DNA of 36,744 nucleotides from Actinomycetes bacterium (GTDB lineage: Bacteria; Actinomycetota; Thermoleophilia; Solirubrobacterales; Solirubrobacteraceae), in NCBI GenBank assembly GCA_021846845.1, contig JAJZWB010000023.1, positions 1 through 36,744 on the forward strand, in the 5' to 3' direction. Position numbers and translations under genes: made by a program. The notes below the pieces were generated by a model. That model saw nothing but the letters and a program-made list of their open reading frames with translations, was not told the DNA's origin and did not search any database. Of this stretch, positions 7,982 through 15,554 are shown piece by piece; the stretch's first letter is position 1; each line of letters begins with the position of its first letter.

Positions 7982-9894
7982 CCGCCGGGCTCGCGATGAT
8001 GCCCACGGTCGAGGTCGCCGTCGCCCCGGGCCCGTCCGCCCCGCCGACCCCTCCGACGGCCTCCGCCCAGTCGGGCGCGCCGCCCATCGGGGCCGCGGGC
8101 TCGGCCGGCGGGCCCGCGCAGGGGACGTCGGTCACCCCGGGGTCGGGGCCGCCCGGCGGCGCAGGTCCGCCGGGGGGGTTCTCCAACGTCCTCTCCGAAC
8201 AGGTGGCCCGGACCGCAGCTGCGGAAGGCCAGGTTGGGGGCGGCTCCACGAAGGGAGCCGCCGGTAGCGGTGCCGATCGCCGTCGTGGCGACGGCTCGAA
8301 CGCGCGGCAGGGCGGCGCCGCCTCGGCGCCCTCCGGAGCTGGCTCGGCGGACGCGTCCGCGGTCGTTGGCGCCGCTGCGGCCGCGGCTGCCGCGGCGACC
8401 GCAGCCGCGCGACCGGTCGACGTGACGGCCGCGGTCAGGAGCGCGTCCATGGGCACGGCTGCCGGACCGGGGGCGCGGGCGAGCGCGCTCGTGACGCAGT
8501 CGGCATCCGCATCGGCGTCTTCGGCGTCTCTCGCCGGCGCGGCTCACGCCGGTCCGCAGCCGGGCTCCGCCGCCTCCGCCGCGCACCCTGCGGCCGGGCC
8601 AGGAGCCGCCGGGCTTCAGACCGCCGGACTCGCAGCCGCCGCGCCCGATCCTCTCACGCCGAGCGCCGCGACCGCGTCCTCGCCCACCGGTCCGACCGCG
8701 AACCGCGCCCTCACCGGACCGGCCGGACCAGGCTCTGGCACAGCCGCCACCGCGGCTGCGCGCACCGCCGCGGGCTCGCCCGCCGGTGCGGCCGCCAGCG
8801 CGGCCGCCGGAGACCTCGCCCGGGGCGCCGGCTCCACGCTCGCCGCCGTGAGCGGTGCAGGCGAGGCGCTCAGCTCCGCGCGTCCGGGATCGGCTCAGGC
8901 CGCTCCGTCGCCCCGCGCGGGTGTCTCGCCGGCCCCGGGCTCGCGGCCTGGGTCGCCCGCCACGGCCTCCGTGTCCCAGGCTCCGGGCTCGCGGACGCTC
9001 CCGTCCGGCGCCGCCTCCGTTACCCACGCCACGGCGGTCCCCTCCGGGTCCGCGGGTCCGGTCGCCGGCGGCGGATCGGGCGGACCGGGCGGACCGGGTG
9101 GATCGGGCGGACCGGTCGGGCCGGCCGCCCCGCCAGCCGCCGCGCCGGCGCCTGGGCCCCTCGCGCAGGCCGGCCACGGGCGCGCCGCCGGATCGGGACG
9201 GGCCATCGACACCGCCGGATCGGCCGGCGGCCCTCAGCCCCCGCGGGCGGACCGTCCGCAGCCGCCCGCGCCGTCGGCCAGCCCGGCGGCCCAGCCGGCG
9301 GCGCTGCACGCAGACGTCGCCGGCCAGGCCGGCCCCTCGCCTACCGGCCCCGCGCCCGCCGGCGCGCATGTGGCCGGCCCCGAGCCGGTCGCACCGCAGG
9401 CCCCGCCCCCGACCCAGGGCTCGGCGCCGAGCGGCGCGCCGCCGGCCGCGGCCGCCGTCTACGGCGCGCGGCTCGCGCACGCCGCCGAGACCGCCTCCAA
9501 CGCGATCGCGATGGGCGCGCGCCACGGTGTCTCGATCGCCCGCATCCAGCTCTCGCCGGCCTCGCTGGGCTCGATCCAGATTCACCTCCAGCACACCGCG
9601 GGCGGTCTCGTGGCACGGGTCCTGACCGAGCACCCCGAGGCTGCGGAGACGCTGATGCGCTCCAGCGACGACCTGCGCCAGTCGCTGGCTCAGAACGGCA
9701 CGCCGCTCCTGCGGCTCGACATCCAGACATCCGACCAGCAGCGCCCCGCGCCGGAGCGCCAGCCGTCGCAGGCCGGGCCGTCGGCGGGCGGGCGCGGGGG
9801 CGCGAGCTCCGATGCCGGCGCCGCGGTGGCCCCGGCCTCCGAGATCCAGCTGCACGGCCTCACCGGAGCCTCGCTGATCAACGTGCTGGCCTGA
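7978..9894 (+). CDS. fliK: Flagellar hook-length control protein FliK
   Basis: FliK is exported to measure hook length and then switches FlhB specificity. The 638 residues are long for the family. Residues 1 to ~495 are extremely Ala/Gly/Pro/Ser-rich and surely disordered, which suits a molecular ruler. The C-terminal ~140 residues hold the Flg_hook domain: VSIARIQLSPASLGSIQIHLQ, then LVARVLTEHPEAAETLMRSSDDLRQSLAQNG. This is the LxLxPExLGxVxVxL pattern with the following helix. Start overlaps fliJ; flgD follows after 31 bases with its own ribosome binding site. Confidence 0.9.
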   Translation: MTAGLAMMPTVEVAVAPGPSAPPTPPTASAQSGAPPIGAAGSAGGPAQGTSVTPGSGPPGGAGPPGGFSNVLSEQVARTAAAEGQVGGGSTKGAAGSGADRRRGDGSNARQGGAASAPSGAGSADASAVVGAAAAAAAAATAAARPVDVTAAVRSASMGTAAGPGARASALVTQSASASASSASLAGAAHAGPQPGSAASAAHPAAGPGAAGLQTAGLAAAAPDPLTPSAATASSPTGPTANRALTGPAGPGSGTAATAAARTAAGSPAGAAASAAAGDLARGAGSTLAAVSGAGEALSSARPGSAQAAPSPRAGVSPAPGSRPGSPATASVSQAPGSRTLPSGAASVTHATAVPSGSAGPVAGGGSGGPGGPGGSGGPVGPAAPPAAAPAPGPLAQAGHGRAAGSGRAIDTAGSAGGPQPPRADRPQPPAPSASPAAQPAALHADVAGQAGPSPTGPAPAGAHVAGPEPVAPQAPPPTQGSAPSGAPPAAAAVYGARLAHAAETASNAIAMGARHGVSIARIQLSPASLGSIQIHLQHTAGGLVARVLTEHPEAAETLMRSSDDLRQSLAQNGTPLLRLDIQTSDQQRPAPERQPSQAGPSAGGRGGASSDAGAAVAPASEIQLHGLTGASLINVLA

Positions 9895-9925
9895 CCAATC
9901 CACGACGCACGAGGAACGCCACCAG

Positions 9926-10345
9926 ATGAGCACACCCGTCACTCCCACCGCCACCGGCGCGCAGGGGACGCTCGGCACGCAGGGCACGACGCTGTCGCCC
10001 ACGAACAGCGGCCTGGGCCAGAACGCCTTCCTGCAGCTGATGATGGACCAGCTCAAGAACCAGGACCCGCTCAATCCGTCCAATCCCACCCAGTACCTGT
10101 CCGAGCTCGCCCAGTTCTCGCAGCTGGAGCAGCAGACCAACATCGCCACCTCCGCCGCGTCGACCGCCACCCAGGCTTCGGCCTCCTCGGCGCTCGCTCT
10201 CCTGGGGCGCACGGTCAGCTACACCTCGGCCGGCGCCACCCTGAGCGGGACGGTCTCCTCGGTGCAGTTCGGCTCCTCGGGCCCGACGCTCACGATCGGC
10301 GCGGCGAGCGGGATCCCGCTCTCGTCGGTCACGGAGGCTTCGTGA
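9926..10345 (+). CDS. flgD: Flagellar hook capping protein FlgD (short form)
   Basis: FlgD is the scaffold cap that guides FlgE polymerisation. The 139 residues are close to the short Gram-positive form. The conserved N-terminal part is clear: AFLQLMMDQLKNQDPLNPSN and YLSELAQFSQLEQQTN, followed by LLGRTVSY and a small beta-rich end (LSGTVSSVQF, LTIGAASGIPLSSV). The larger C-terminal Fn3-type domain of enteric FlgD is absent. Ribosome binding site GAGGAA precedes the ATG. The stop overlaps the next gene as GTGA. Confidence 0.92.
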   Translation: MSTPVTPTATGAQGTLGTQGTTLSPTNSGLGQNAFLQLMMDQLKNQDPLNPSNPTQYLSELAQFSQLEQQTNIATSAASTATQASASSALALLGRTVSYTSAGATLSGTVSSVQFGSSGPTLTIGAASGIPLSSVTEAS

Positions 10346-10752
10346 GCCAGGTCCTTCCGACCGGTCCCCTGGTCCCGCCCGGCGTGGGCGGGGTCGGGGT
10401 CGGCGCGCAGGCCGCGAACGCCGGCGGCGCCCGGGGGCCGGGTCCGGCGACGGGGCCGTCGTTCGCCGAGGTGCTGGCGCGCAGCGCCACGCCGGCCGCC
10501 GCCCCCACCTTCTCGCGCCACGCGCTCGAGCGCGTCAGCCGGCGGGGGATCCCGCTGGACCAGGCGACCCTGAGGCGTCTCGCCGGAGGGATGTCGCGCG
10601 CCGCCGCCAAGGGCTCGCGTGACGCGGTGGTCTTCGTGGACTCGACCGCCTTCGTGGTGTCGGTCCCAAACAACACCGTCATCACGGCGGTGGGCTCCGA
10701 GCACATGCGCGAGCACGTGTTCACCAACATCGACAGCGCCGTGATCGCATGA
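10342..10752 (+). CDS. Flagellar operon protein, TIGR02530 type
   Basis: The 136-residue protein starts at GTG 10342, coupled to flgD. After a Gly/Pro-rich start (~1-50), residues ~57-136 match the uncharacterised flagellar operon protein family TIGR02530 as I remember it: TFSRHALERVSRRGIPLD, then AAAKGSRDAVVFVDSTAFVVSV, NNTVITAV and a terminal HVFTNIDSAVI. The family sits between flgD and flgE in many Firmicutes and thermophiles, exactly as here. Its function is not established; position suggests a role in hook assembly. The end overlaps the start of a 23-codon linker ORF. Confidence 0.85.
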   Translation: MSQVLPTGPLVPPGVGGVGVGAQAANAGGARGPGPATGPSFAEVLARSATPAAAPTFSRHALERVSRRGIPLDQATLRRLAGGMSRAAAKGSRDAVVFVDSTAFVVSVPNNTVITAVGSEHMREHVFTNIDSAVIA

Positions 10753-10820
10753 CCGCGACCGGCTCCAACCCCGGCCGGACCTCTCCGAGGAGGCCGAGAA
10801 AGGAAGTGATGCCCCGATGA
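10749..10820 (+). CDS. Linker mini-ORF before flgE (23 aa)
   Basis: ATG 10749 overlaps the stop of the previous gene as ATGA, and the TGA at 10818-10820 overlaps the flgE start at 10817 as ATGA. The peptide is basic and Pro/Arg-rich and not recognised. The 3' part of the ORF contains the flgE ribosome binding site (AAAGGAAG). It fills the only gap between these two genes, so it may serve translational coupling. Confidence 0.35.
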   Translation: MTATGSNPGRTSPRRPRKEVMPR

Positions 10821-11686
10821 TGCGAGGCATGTACGCCGCGATCAGCGGCCTGGAGGCGTCCCAGACGATGCTCGACGTGACGGCCAACAACCTGGCCAAC
10901 TCCAACACGATCGGCTACAAGGCGCAGTCGACCTCGTTCGTCGACGAGCTGTCTCAGACGCTCGCCGCCCCGACCGGCCCCAACGGATACAACGGCGGCA
11001 CCAACGCCATGCAGGTCGGCCTCGGCGTCCAGGTCGGGTCGATCGACAACGTGATGGGCACCGGCTCGCTGCAGACGACCGGCAACGCCCTGGACATCGC
11101 GATCCAGGGCAGCGGGTTCCTCCAGGTCGGCAACGGCAACCCGGGCACGACCGCCCCCTACACCTCGAACCTCCCCGCCAACCCGCAGTACACGCGGGCG
11201 GGCAACCTGACGCTCAACTCGCAGGGCTTCCTCACAACCCAGAGCGGCGAGTACGTGATCGGCTACACGCAGCCTTCGAGCAGCGCGTCCGCGGTACCCA
11301 CCTACATCAACGTGCCCCCGGGCTCGACCAACATCGCGGTCGGCCAGGACGGCGCGGTCAGCTACACGGACGAGAACCCGACCAGTCCGACCTACGGCCA
11401 GACCGTCACCGCGGGCTACATCACGCTCGCGACCTTCCCCAACTCGGCCGGCCTGGAGCGTCAGGGCGGATCGCTGTGGAGGTCCACGGCCAGCTCCGGG
11501 CCCGCCACGATCGGCACCCCGAGCGTCGGGGGATTCGGGCAGACGATCTCGGGCTCGCTGGAGATGTCCAACGTCGACATGGCGACCGAGTTCACCAACA
11601 TGATCACCGCGGAGCGCACCTATCAGGCCAACTCGACCGTGATCTCGACGGCCAACACGATGCTCCAGACGCTCGTCCAGCTGTGA
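10817..11686 (+). CDS. flgE: Flagellar hook protein FlgE
   Basis: Hook subunit, exported by the type III gate. The 289 residues correspond to the short Gram-positive FlgE. The N-terminus MMRGMYAAISGLEASQTMLD followed by VTANNLANSNTIGYKA is the rod/hook signature. The C-terminus (SNVDMATEFTNMITAERTYQ, then ANSTVISTANTMLQTLVQL) is the flg_bbr_C motif. The middle contains YTRAGNLTLNSQGFLTTQSG, which FlgE shares with FlgG. I call FlgE because of its place after flgD and before flbD; a FlgG-like rod protein is the alternative. ATG codons at 10817 and 10820 are both usable. Confidence 0.88.
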   Translation: MMRGMYAAISGLEASQTMLDVTANNLANSNTIGYKAQSTSFVDELSQTLAAPTGPNGYNGGTNAMQVGLGVQVGSIDNVMGTGSLQTTGNALDIAIQGSGFLQVGNGNPGTTAPYTSNLPANPQYTRAGNLTLNSQGFLTTQSGEYVIGYTQPSSSASAVPTYINVPPGSTNIAVGQDGAVSYTDENPTSPTYGQTVTAGYITLATFPNSAGLERQGGSLWRSTASSGPATIGTPSVGGFGQTISGSLEMSNVDMATEFTNMITAERTYQANSTVISTANTMLQTLVQL

Positions 11687-11793
11687 TGACGACGGTCACG
11701 GCCCAGTCGCGGCGGCGGCGATCCGCTTACGCCGCCTTCGTCCCATCCCTCGCCGCGCGGCGGCGCCAAGCAACCTCCAGGAAAGGCAAGCCG

Positions 11794-12108
11794 ATGATCA
11801 CCCTTCACCGCCTGGGACACCAGGTGGACCCGTTCCAGATCAACCCGGACGTGATCGTCACGGTCGAGGCGACGCCCGACACCGTGCTGACGATCGTCAA
11901 CGGGCAGAAGATCGTCGTCGCCGAGCCGCCCGAGCGGGTCGCGGACGAGATCTCCAACTACCGCTCCACGATCCTCGCGGAGGCGCTGCTGCGCCGTCAC
12001 GAGCTGCGCGAGGAGCGCGGCCAGCTGCGGCGGGTCGTGCCGCTGCGCAAGCAGAGCGCGGCCGCTTACGCGATCCACGCCGTGGGCGAGCCGGAACAGA
12101 CCGCTTGA
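11794..12108 (+). CDS. flbD: FlbD/SwrD family flagellar protein
   Basis: The 104-residue protein has a ~60-residue core typical of Gram-positive FlbD/SwrD: MITLHRL at the start, then INPDVIVTVEATPDTVLTI and NGQKIVVAEPPERVADEI. In Bacillus this small protein is needed for full motor power and swarming. Here a basic tail of ~40 residues is added (ALLRRHELREERGQLRR). A ribosome binding site (AGGAAAGG) favours ATG 11794. An in-frame ATG at 11686 overlaps the flgE stop as TGATG and would add 36 basic residues, so coupled translation from there is possible. The gene lies directly before motA, which fits a motor role. Confidence 0.85.
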   Translation: MITLHRLGHQVDPFQINPDVIVTVEATPDTVLTIVNGQKIVVAEPPERVADEISNYRSTILAEALLRRHELREERGQLRRVVPLRKQSAAAYAIHAVGEPEQTA

Positions 12109-12132
12109 AGAAATCGCGCCGAGTGTCGATCT
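12106..12132 (+). promoter_or_regulatory. Possible sigma-28-type promoter for motAB
   Basis: TGAAGAAA at 12106-12113, an 11-base spacer, then GTCGATCT at 12125-12132. The match is weaker than the others (T-x-AAG kept; -10 5 of 8). The motA ATG is at 12143, 10 bases beyond, so the mRNA would be almost leaderless; no ribosome binding site is seen there. It overlaps the flbD stop codon. Confidence 0.35.
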
Positions 12133-12142
12133 ATGGGTTGAG

Positions 12143-12952
12143 ATGAAGCCCGCAACAGCAATCGGCATCGGCGTCGCGGCCGGGGGGATCATGATGTCCG
12201 CCCTGATGGGCGGCACCAGCCCCGCCGCCTTCATCGACATCCCGGCGCTGCTGATCATCATCGGCGGCACCGGCGGTGTGACGCTCGCGAGCGTCGGTAT
12301 GCCGGCGATGAAGCGCATCCCGGCGCTCTACAAGCTCGTCTTCGGACCACCGGAGATCGACCTCAACGCGCGGGTGCAGCAGCTCGTCGGCTTCGCCGAG
12401 CAGGCGCGCCGCGAGGGCCTGCTGGCGCTCGACTCGAAGGCCTCGGAGATCGAGGACGACTTCACCCGCAAGGGCCTGCAGCTGGTCGTCGACGGCTCGG
12501 ACCCGGAGCTGGTCCGGGACGTGCTGGAGGCGGAGATCGACGGCATGATCGCACGCCACCACGAGGGGGCGATGCCGTTCGAGAAGGCGGGCGGCTTCGC
12601 GCCCACGATGGGGATCATCGGGACGGTGATGGGGCTCGTGCACGTGCTCCAGAACCTGGCCGCGCCGGCGACGCTCGGACCCTCGATCTCCTCCGCGTTC
12701 ATCGCCACCCTGATGGGCGTCGGCTCGGCGAACGTGATCTACCTTCCCGTCGCCAACCGCCTCAAGGCGCTGTCGGCGGCCGAGGTGGAGCTGCGCACGC
12801 TCACGCTGGAGGGGATCCTCTCTGTACAGGCGGGCGACAACCCGCGTGTCGTGGCCGAGAAGCTCGGCTCGTTCGTGCCGCCGAGCGAGCGCGGCTCCGG
12901 CGAGGACGAGGCTGGGAAGGTCACGCAGATGCCGCAGCAGGAGGCCGCCTGA
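12143..12952 (+). CDS. motA: Flagellar stator protein MotA
   Basis: MotA surrounds MotB in the inner membrane and couples ion flow to torque on FliG. The 269 residues show four membrane segments: ~4-22, ~29-50, ~150-172 (GFAPTMGIIGTVMGLVHVLQ) and ~182-204. The third includes the conserved proline of the MotA/TolQ fold. The cytoplasmic loop between segments 2 and 3 has the charged helices that touch FliG. The C-terminal tail is short and acidic. motB follows after one base. Confidence 0.95.
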   Translation: MKPATAIGIGVAAGGIMMSALMGGTSPAAFIDIPALLIIIGGTGGVTLASVGMPAMKRIPALYKLVFGPPEIDLNARVQQLVGFAEQARREGLLALDSKASEIEDDFTRKGLQLVVDGSDPELVRDVLEAEIDGMIARHHEGAMPFEKAGGFAPTMGIIGTVMGLVHVLQNLAAPATLGPSISSAFIATLMGVGSANVIYLPVANRLKALSAAEVELRTLTLEGILSVQAGDNPRVVAEKLGSFVPPSERGSGEDEAGKVTQMPQQEAA

Positions 12953-12953
12953 G

Positions 12954-13802
12954 ATGGCCGGCCGCGGCGGGCGGCGTTCGCGTGCCGCCGCCCCCGAGAA
13001 CGAGGAGCGCTGGCTGCTGACCTACGCCGACATGATCACGCTGCTGATGGCGCTGTTCATGGTCCTGTTCTCGATCTCGTCGGTCAACATCTCCAAGTAC
13101 CAGACGCTGCAGCAGTCCCTGAAGTCGGCCTTCAGCGGCTCGATCCTCACCGGCGGACGCGCGATCATCCAGTCTGGCTCGGAGTCCACCAGCGCCCACA
13201 CGCCGGCGACCGCCGAGGTGCCGGCGATCGTGCCGCTGACGCCGAACATCCCCAAGCCCGTCAGCACCTCGGCGCAGCAGATCGCCAGTGCGATGCTGGC
13301 CCAGTCTGCCGCGGAGCAGGAGCAGCAGAGCTTCGTCAAGCTCGCGCGCGAGCTGAACTCGTACGCGCGCTCCCATGGCTTCGCCAGCCAGGTGCGGGCG
13401 GTGATCGACCAGCGCGGCCTCGTCGTCCAGGTGCTGACCGACAAGCTGCTGTTCTCGTCGGGGCAGGCGACGCTGGAGCCGGCGGGGCTGCCGCTGCTCA
13501 ACGAGGTCGCATCGCTGCTGAACGTCGACCACACCCATCCGATCACCGTCGAGGGATTCACCGACAACCAGCCCATTCACACGGCGCAGTTCCCCAGCAA
13601 CTGGGAGCTCTCGACCGATCGCGCGACGACGGTCGTCCGCTACCTGATCGCTCACGGCGTGGCCGAGCAGCGCCTGTCCGCTGCCGGCTACGCCGATCTG
13701 CACCCGATCGCCAGCAATGCGACCGCGGCCGGCAGGGCGCTGAACCGCCGGGTCGACATCGTGCTCGACCGCATGTACCCGAACCCGAACCCCAAACCAT
13801 AG
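12954..13802 (+). CDS. motB: Flagellar stator protein MotB (OmpA-like domain)
   Basis: MotB carries the ion-binding aspartate and anchors the stator to peptidoglycan. The 282 residues start at ATG 12954. The single membrane helix follows the motif WLLTYADMITLLMALFMVLF, with the essential Asp at residue 26. A plug and linker follow. The OmpA-like peptidoglycan-binding domain occupies ~160-280: VEGFTDNQPIHTAQFPSNWE, LSTDRATTVVRYLI, and RALNRRVDIVL. Whether H+ or Na+ drives it cannot be told from this sequence. fliL follows after 10 bases. Confidence 0.95.
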   Translation: MAGRGGRRSRAAAPENEERWLLTYADMITLLMALFMVLFSISSVNISKYQTLQQSLKSAFSGSILTGGRAIIQSGSESTSAHTPATAEVPAIVPLTPNIPKPVSTSAQQIASAMLAQSAAEQEQQSFVKLARELNSYARSHGFASQVRAVIDQRGLVVQVLTDKLLFSSGQATLEPAGLPLLNEVASLLNVDHTHPITVEGFTDNQPIHTAQFPSNWELSTDRATTVVRYLIAHGVAEQRLSAAGYADLHPIASNATAAGRALNRRVDIVLDRMYPNPNPKP

Positions 13803-13812
13803 GTCGCCGGAG

Positions 13813-14253
13813 ATGAACAAGAAGAAGCTCGTGATCCTGCTCGTGGCCGCTGTGGCGGGTGGCGGCTACGCCGCCAAGACGTTCCTGATGCCCAAGCCGG
13901 CAGCCGCCAAGCCGAAGATCGCCGGGACGATCTACGTGCTGCCGAAGGGCTTCACGCTCAACCTCGCCGACGGGCGCTACGCGACGATGACGGTCGCGCT
14001 GATCCTCGCTCCCGGGCAGACGGACGGGGTGGGCGCGGCGGGCGTGACCACGGACCCGGCGGGTATCGGTCCGCTCCCCGAGGAGCCGGCGATCAGGGCG
14101 ATCATCACCAACCTGGTCACCAACCAGACCTCCCAGACGCTGCTCAGCGCCAGCGGCCGAGCGTCGCTGCAACAGCAGATCCTGTCCCAGATAAAGAGCA
14201 CGACCGACATCAAGGTGACGGGGGTGCTGTTCACCGACCTTGCGGTCCAGTGA
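13813..14253 (+). CDS. fliL: Flagellar basal body-associated protein FliL
   Basis: FliL is a single-pass inner membrane protein that sits around the stator and supports its function. The 146 residues show a basic start (MNKKK), a membrane helix at ~6-27, and a periplasmic domain with YVLPKGFTLNLADGRYATMTVALILA. The C-terminal part has AIITNLVTNQTSQTLLSASGRASL and a closing VTGVLFTDLAVQ, which match the FliL pattern of IxxLLSxxxxxxLxxxxGRxxL and VxxVxFTxFVxQ. It follows motAB, as in many flagellar operons. A GGAG motif lies just before the ATG. Confidence 0.93.
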   Translation: MNKKKLVILLVAAVAGGGYAAKTFLMPKPAAAKPKIAGTIYVLPKGFTLNLADGRYATMTVALILAPGQTDGVGAAGVTTDPAGIGPLPEEPAIRAIITNLVTNQTSQTLLSASGRASLQQQILSQIKSTTDIKVTGVLFTDLAVQ

Positions 14254-14263
14254 GGAGGCGGGC

Positions 14264-14680
14264 GTGAACCAGAGCGTCGACTACGGGCAGCTGACACCCG
14301 GCGAGGGAAGATCGACCCCGCCGACCGCCGGGGACCTGCGGCGCCTGAGCGCCGTCCCGGTCGAGCTCAGCGTCGAGATCGGCCGCACCCGCATGTCGGT
14401 CGGCGAGACGCTGGAGCTCCGGGAGGGGTCGGTCGTGACGCTTGACCGGATGGCCGGCGAGCCTGTCGATCTGCTGGTCAACGGGACTCCGATCGCGCGT
14501 GGCGAGGTCGTCGTCATCGATGAGCAGTTCGGGCTGCGGCTGACGCAGGTCCTGACCGCCGGCGAGGCCGGCGACCCGGCCCCCGCCGCGGGGCGCGACG
14601 AGGTGGCCGCCGCGTCCGTCGTCGACGACCCGACGCCGGTCGGCTCCGCGCCGGGGCCCGTCGAGCCGGCGGTCGCCTGA
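14264..14680 (+). CDS. fliN: Flagellar motor switch protein FliN (SpoA domain)
   Basis: FliN forms the base of the C ring and binds FliH. The 138 residues start at GTG 14264 behind GAGGAGG; a frame extension upstream overlaps fliL. The SpoA domain spans ~28-100: VPVELSVEIGRTRMSVGETL, LREGSVVTLDRMAGEPVDLL, VNGTPIARGEVVVIDEQFGL. The N-terminal 25 and the last ~38 residues are low-complexity. The final codons and the stop lie inside a direct repeat that recurs 83 bases downstream. A second SpoA protein (FliY) is encoded at 22140, so the C ring may contain both. This is the last gene before a ~395-base gap. Confidence 0.9.
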   Translation: MNQSVDYGQLTPGEGRSTPPTAGDLRRLSAVPVELSVEIGRTRMSVGETLELREGSVVTLDRMAGEPVDLLVNGTPIARGEVVVIDEQFGLRLTQVLTAGEAGDPAPAAGRDEVAAASVVDDPTPVGSAPGPVEPAVA

Positions 14681-14785
14681 TCCGCGCCTGAGCGGTTCGC
14701 GCTCCGGTCCCCTCCGCGAGGGTCGCCTCCGCGCCGGGGCCCGTCGAGCCGGCGGTCGCCTGACCCGCGCCTGAGCGGTTCGCGC
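14638..14785. repeat. Direct repeat covering the fliN 3' end (65 bp x 2)
   Basis: Bases 14638-14702 recur at 14721-14785 with two mismatches. The first copy encodes the last FliN residues plus stop; the second is non-coding. The 83-base offset is not a multiple of three, so the copy is out of frame. This looks like a recent local duplication. Confidence 0.9.
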
Positions 14786-14985
14786 GCGGCCGTCACGCCG
14801 TCCGGGGCACCGGCGAGAGGCCGGGATCGGGCCGAGCCCGTTGGGCATCCCGTGCCTGGCGGTCCGCGGGCGCGGAGCGCTCCCACCGCGCGCGGGGTTC
14901 CTTGCGCCGCGTGCGCGCCGGGGTGCGGCGCCGGACCGGGAGCCGGGGCGCGGCGGTCCAAGCGGCCGCCCGGGCCGACCCACTC
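14786..14985. other. Gene-free spacer between fliN and the cheW promoter
   Basis: Together with the duplicated segment this makes ~395 bases (14681-15075) without a supported gene. It is very GC-rich with several short inverted repeats. I see no RNA gene and no convincing T-tract terminator. It ends at the sigma-28-type promoter for the chemotaxis block. Confidence 0.6.
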
Positions 14986-15013
14986 TAAAGCTGTAGCTCG
15001 GAGGGCCGAATAA
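14986..15013 (+). promoter_or_regulatory. Sigma-28-type promoter for the chemotaxis/switch operon
   Basis: TAAAGCTG at 14986-14993, an 11-base spacer, then GCCGAATAA at 15005-15013. This is among the two best matches in the window. The cheW ATG is 62 bases downstream, leaving room for a leader with a ribosome binding site (AAGGAG at 15061-15066). It may drive cheW through cheY. Confidence 0.7.
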
Positions 15014-15075
15014 CCCACCAGACGGCCGAGCCGACGACCGCCGCCGGTGACCAGGAGAACAAGGAGCACGACAAG

Positions 15076-15519
15076 ATGTCAGAGCAGGTCAATCACAAGC
15101 AGCTGGTGGTCTTCACGCTCGGCGGCGAGCACTACGCCCTGCCGATCCAGGTCGTCAACGAGATCATCCGCTACACCGAGCCGCGTTCGGTCGCCTCACG
15201 CACCGATTGGGTGCGCGGCGTCATCAGCCTCCGCGGCCGGATCGTGCCCGTCTACGACGTGGCCGCCCGGCTCGGGCTCTCATCGGAGCTGACCGAGCAG
15301 TCGAAGATCGTGATCGTGGAGGCGGGCGCGGAGACCGCGGGTGTGATCGTCGACTCCGTTGAGGAGGTCCTGACCGTCTCCGACAGCCAGGTGGAGGACG
15401 CGCCCGGCGCCGACTCGGCGATGATCGAGGCGATCGTTCGGATCGACGAGCGGCTGATCGTGCTGCTCACGCTCGGCGCGATCTTCGCCGAGTCGGGCGA
15501 GTTCTCGATGGCTGCGTGA
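15076..15519 (+). CDS. cheW: Chemotaxis coupling protein CheW
   Basis: CheW links chemoreceptors to the CheA kinase. The 147 residues form a single CheW domain: QLVVFTLGGEHYALPIQVVN, EIIRYTEPRSVASRTDWVRG, VISLRGRIVPVYDVAARLGL, and VIVDSVEEVLTVSDSQVED. These are the expected family motifs (VxEI, GVINLRGxVIPVxDLRxRLG). A good ribosome binding site (AAGGAG) precedes ATG 15076. It heads the chemotaxis block behind a sigma-28-type promoter. Its stop overlaps a 12-codon linker ORF leading to cheB. Confidence 0.96.
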   Translation: MSEQVNHKQLVVFTLGGEHYALPIQVVNEIIRYTEPRSVASRTDWVRGVISLRGRIVPVYDVAARLGLSSELTEQSKIVIVEAGAETAGVIVDSVEEVLTVSDSQVEDAPGADSAMIEAIVRIDERLIVLLTLGAIFAESGEFSMAA

Positions 15520-15554
15520 GCACAGGTCGCGTGACCGGGGGAAGCGACCGATGA
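15516..15554 (+). CDS. Linker mini-ORF between cheW and cheB (12 aa)
   Basis: GTG 15516 overlaps the cheW stop as GTGA, and its TGA at 15552-15554 overlaps the cheB ATG at 15551 as ATGA. It exactly bridges the gap and contains the purine-rich GGGGGAAG region before cheB. The peptide is too short to interpret. Confidence 0.3.
   Translation: MSTGRVTGGSDR

Noticed and set aside
7750-10212. An 820-codon minus-strand frame opposite fliK and flgD
   Set aside because: It is the antisense shadow of a GC-rich low-complexity gene, dominated by Arg and Gly runs.
10789-10803. GCCGAGAA upstream of flgE as a sigma-28 -10 box
   Set aside because: There is no T-x-A-A element at the right distance upstream, and the gene is coupled to its neighbour.
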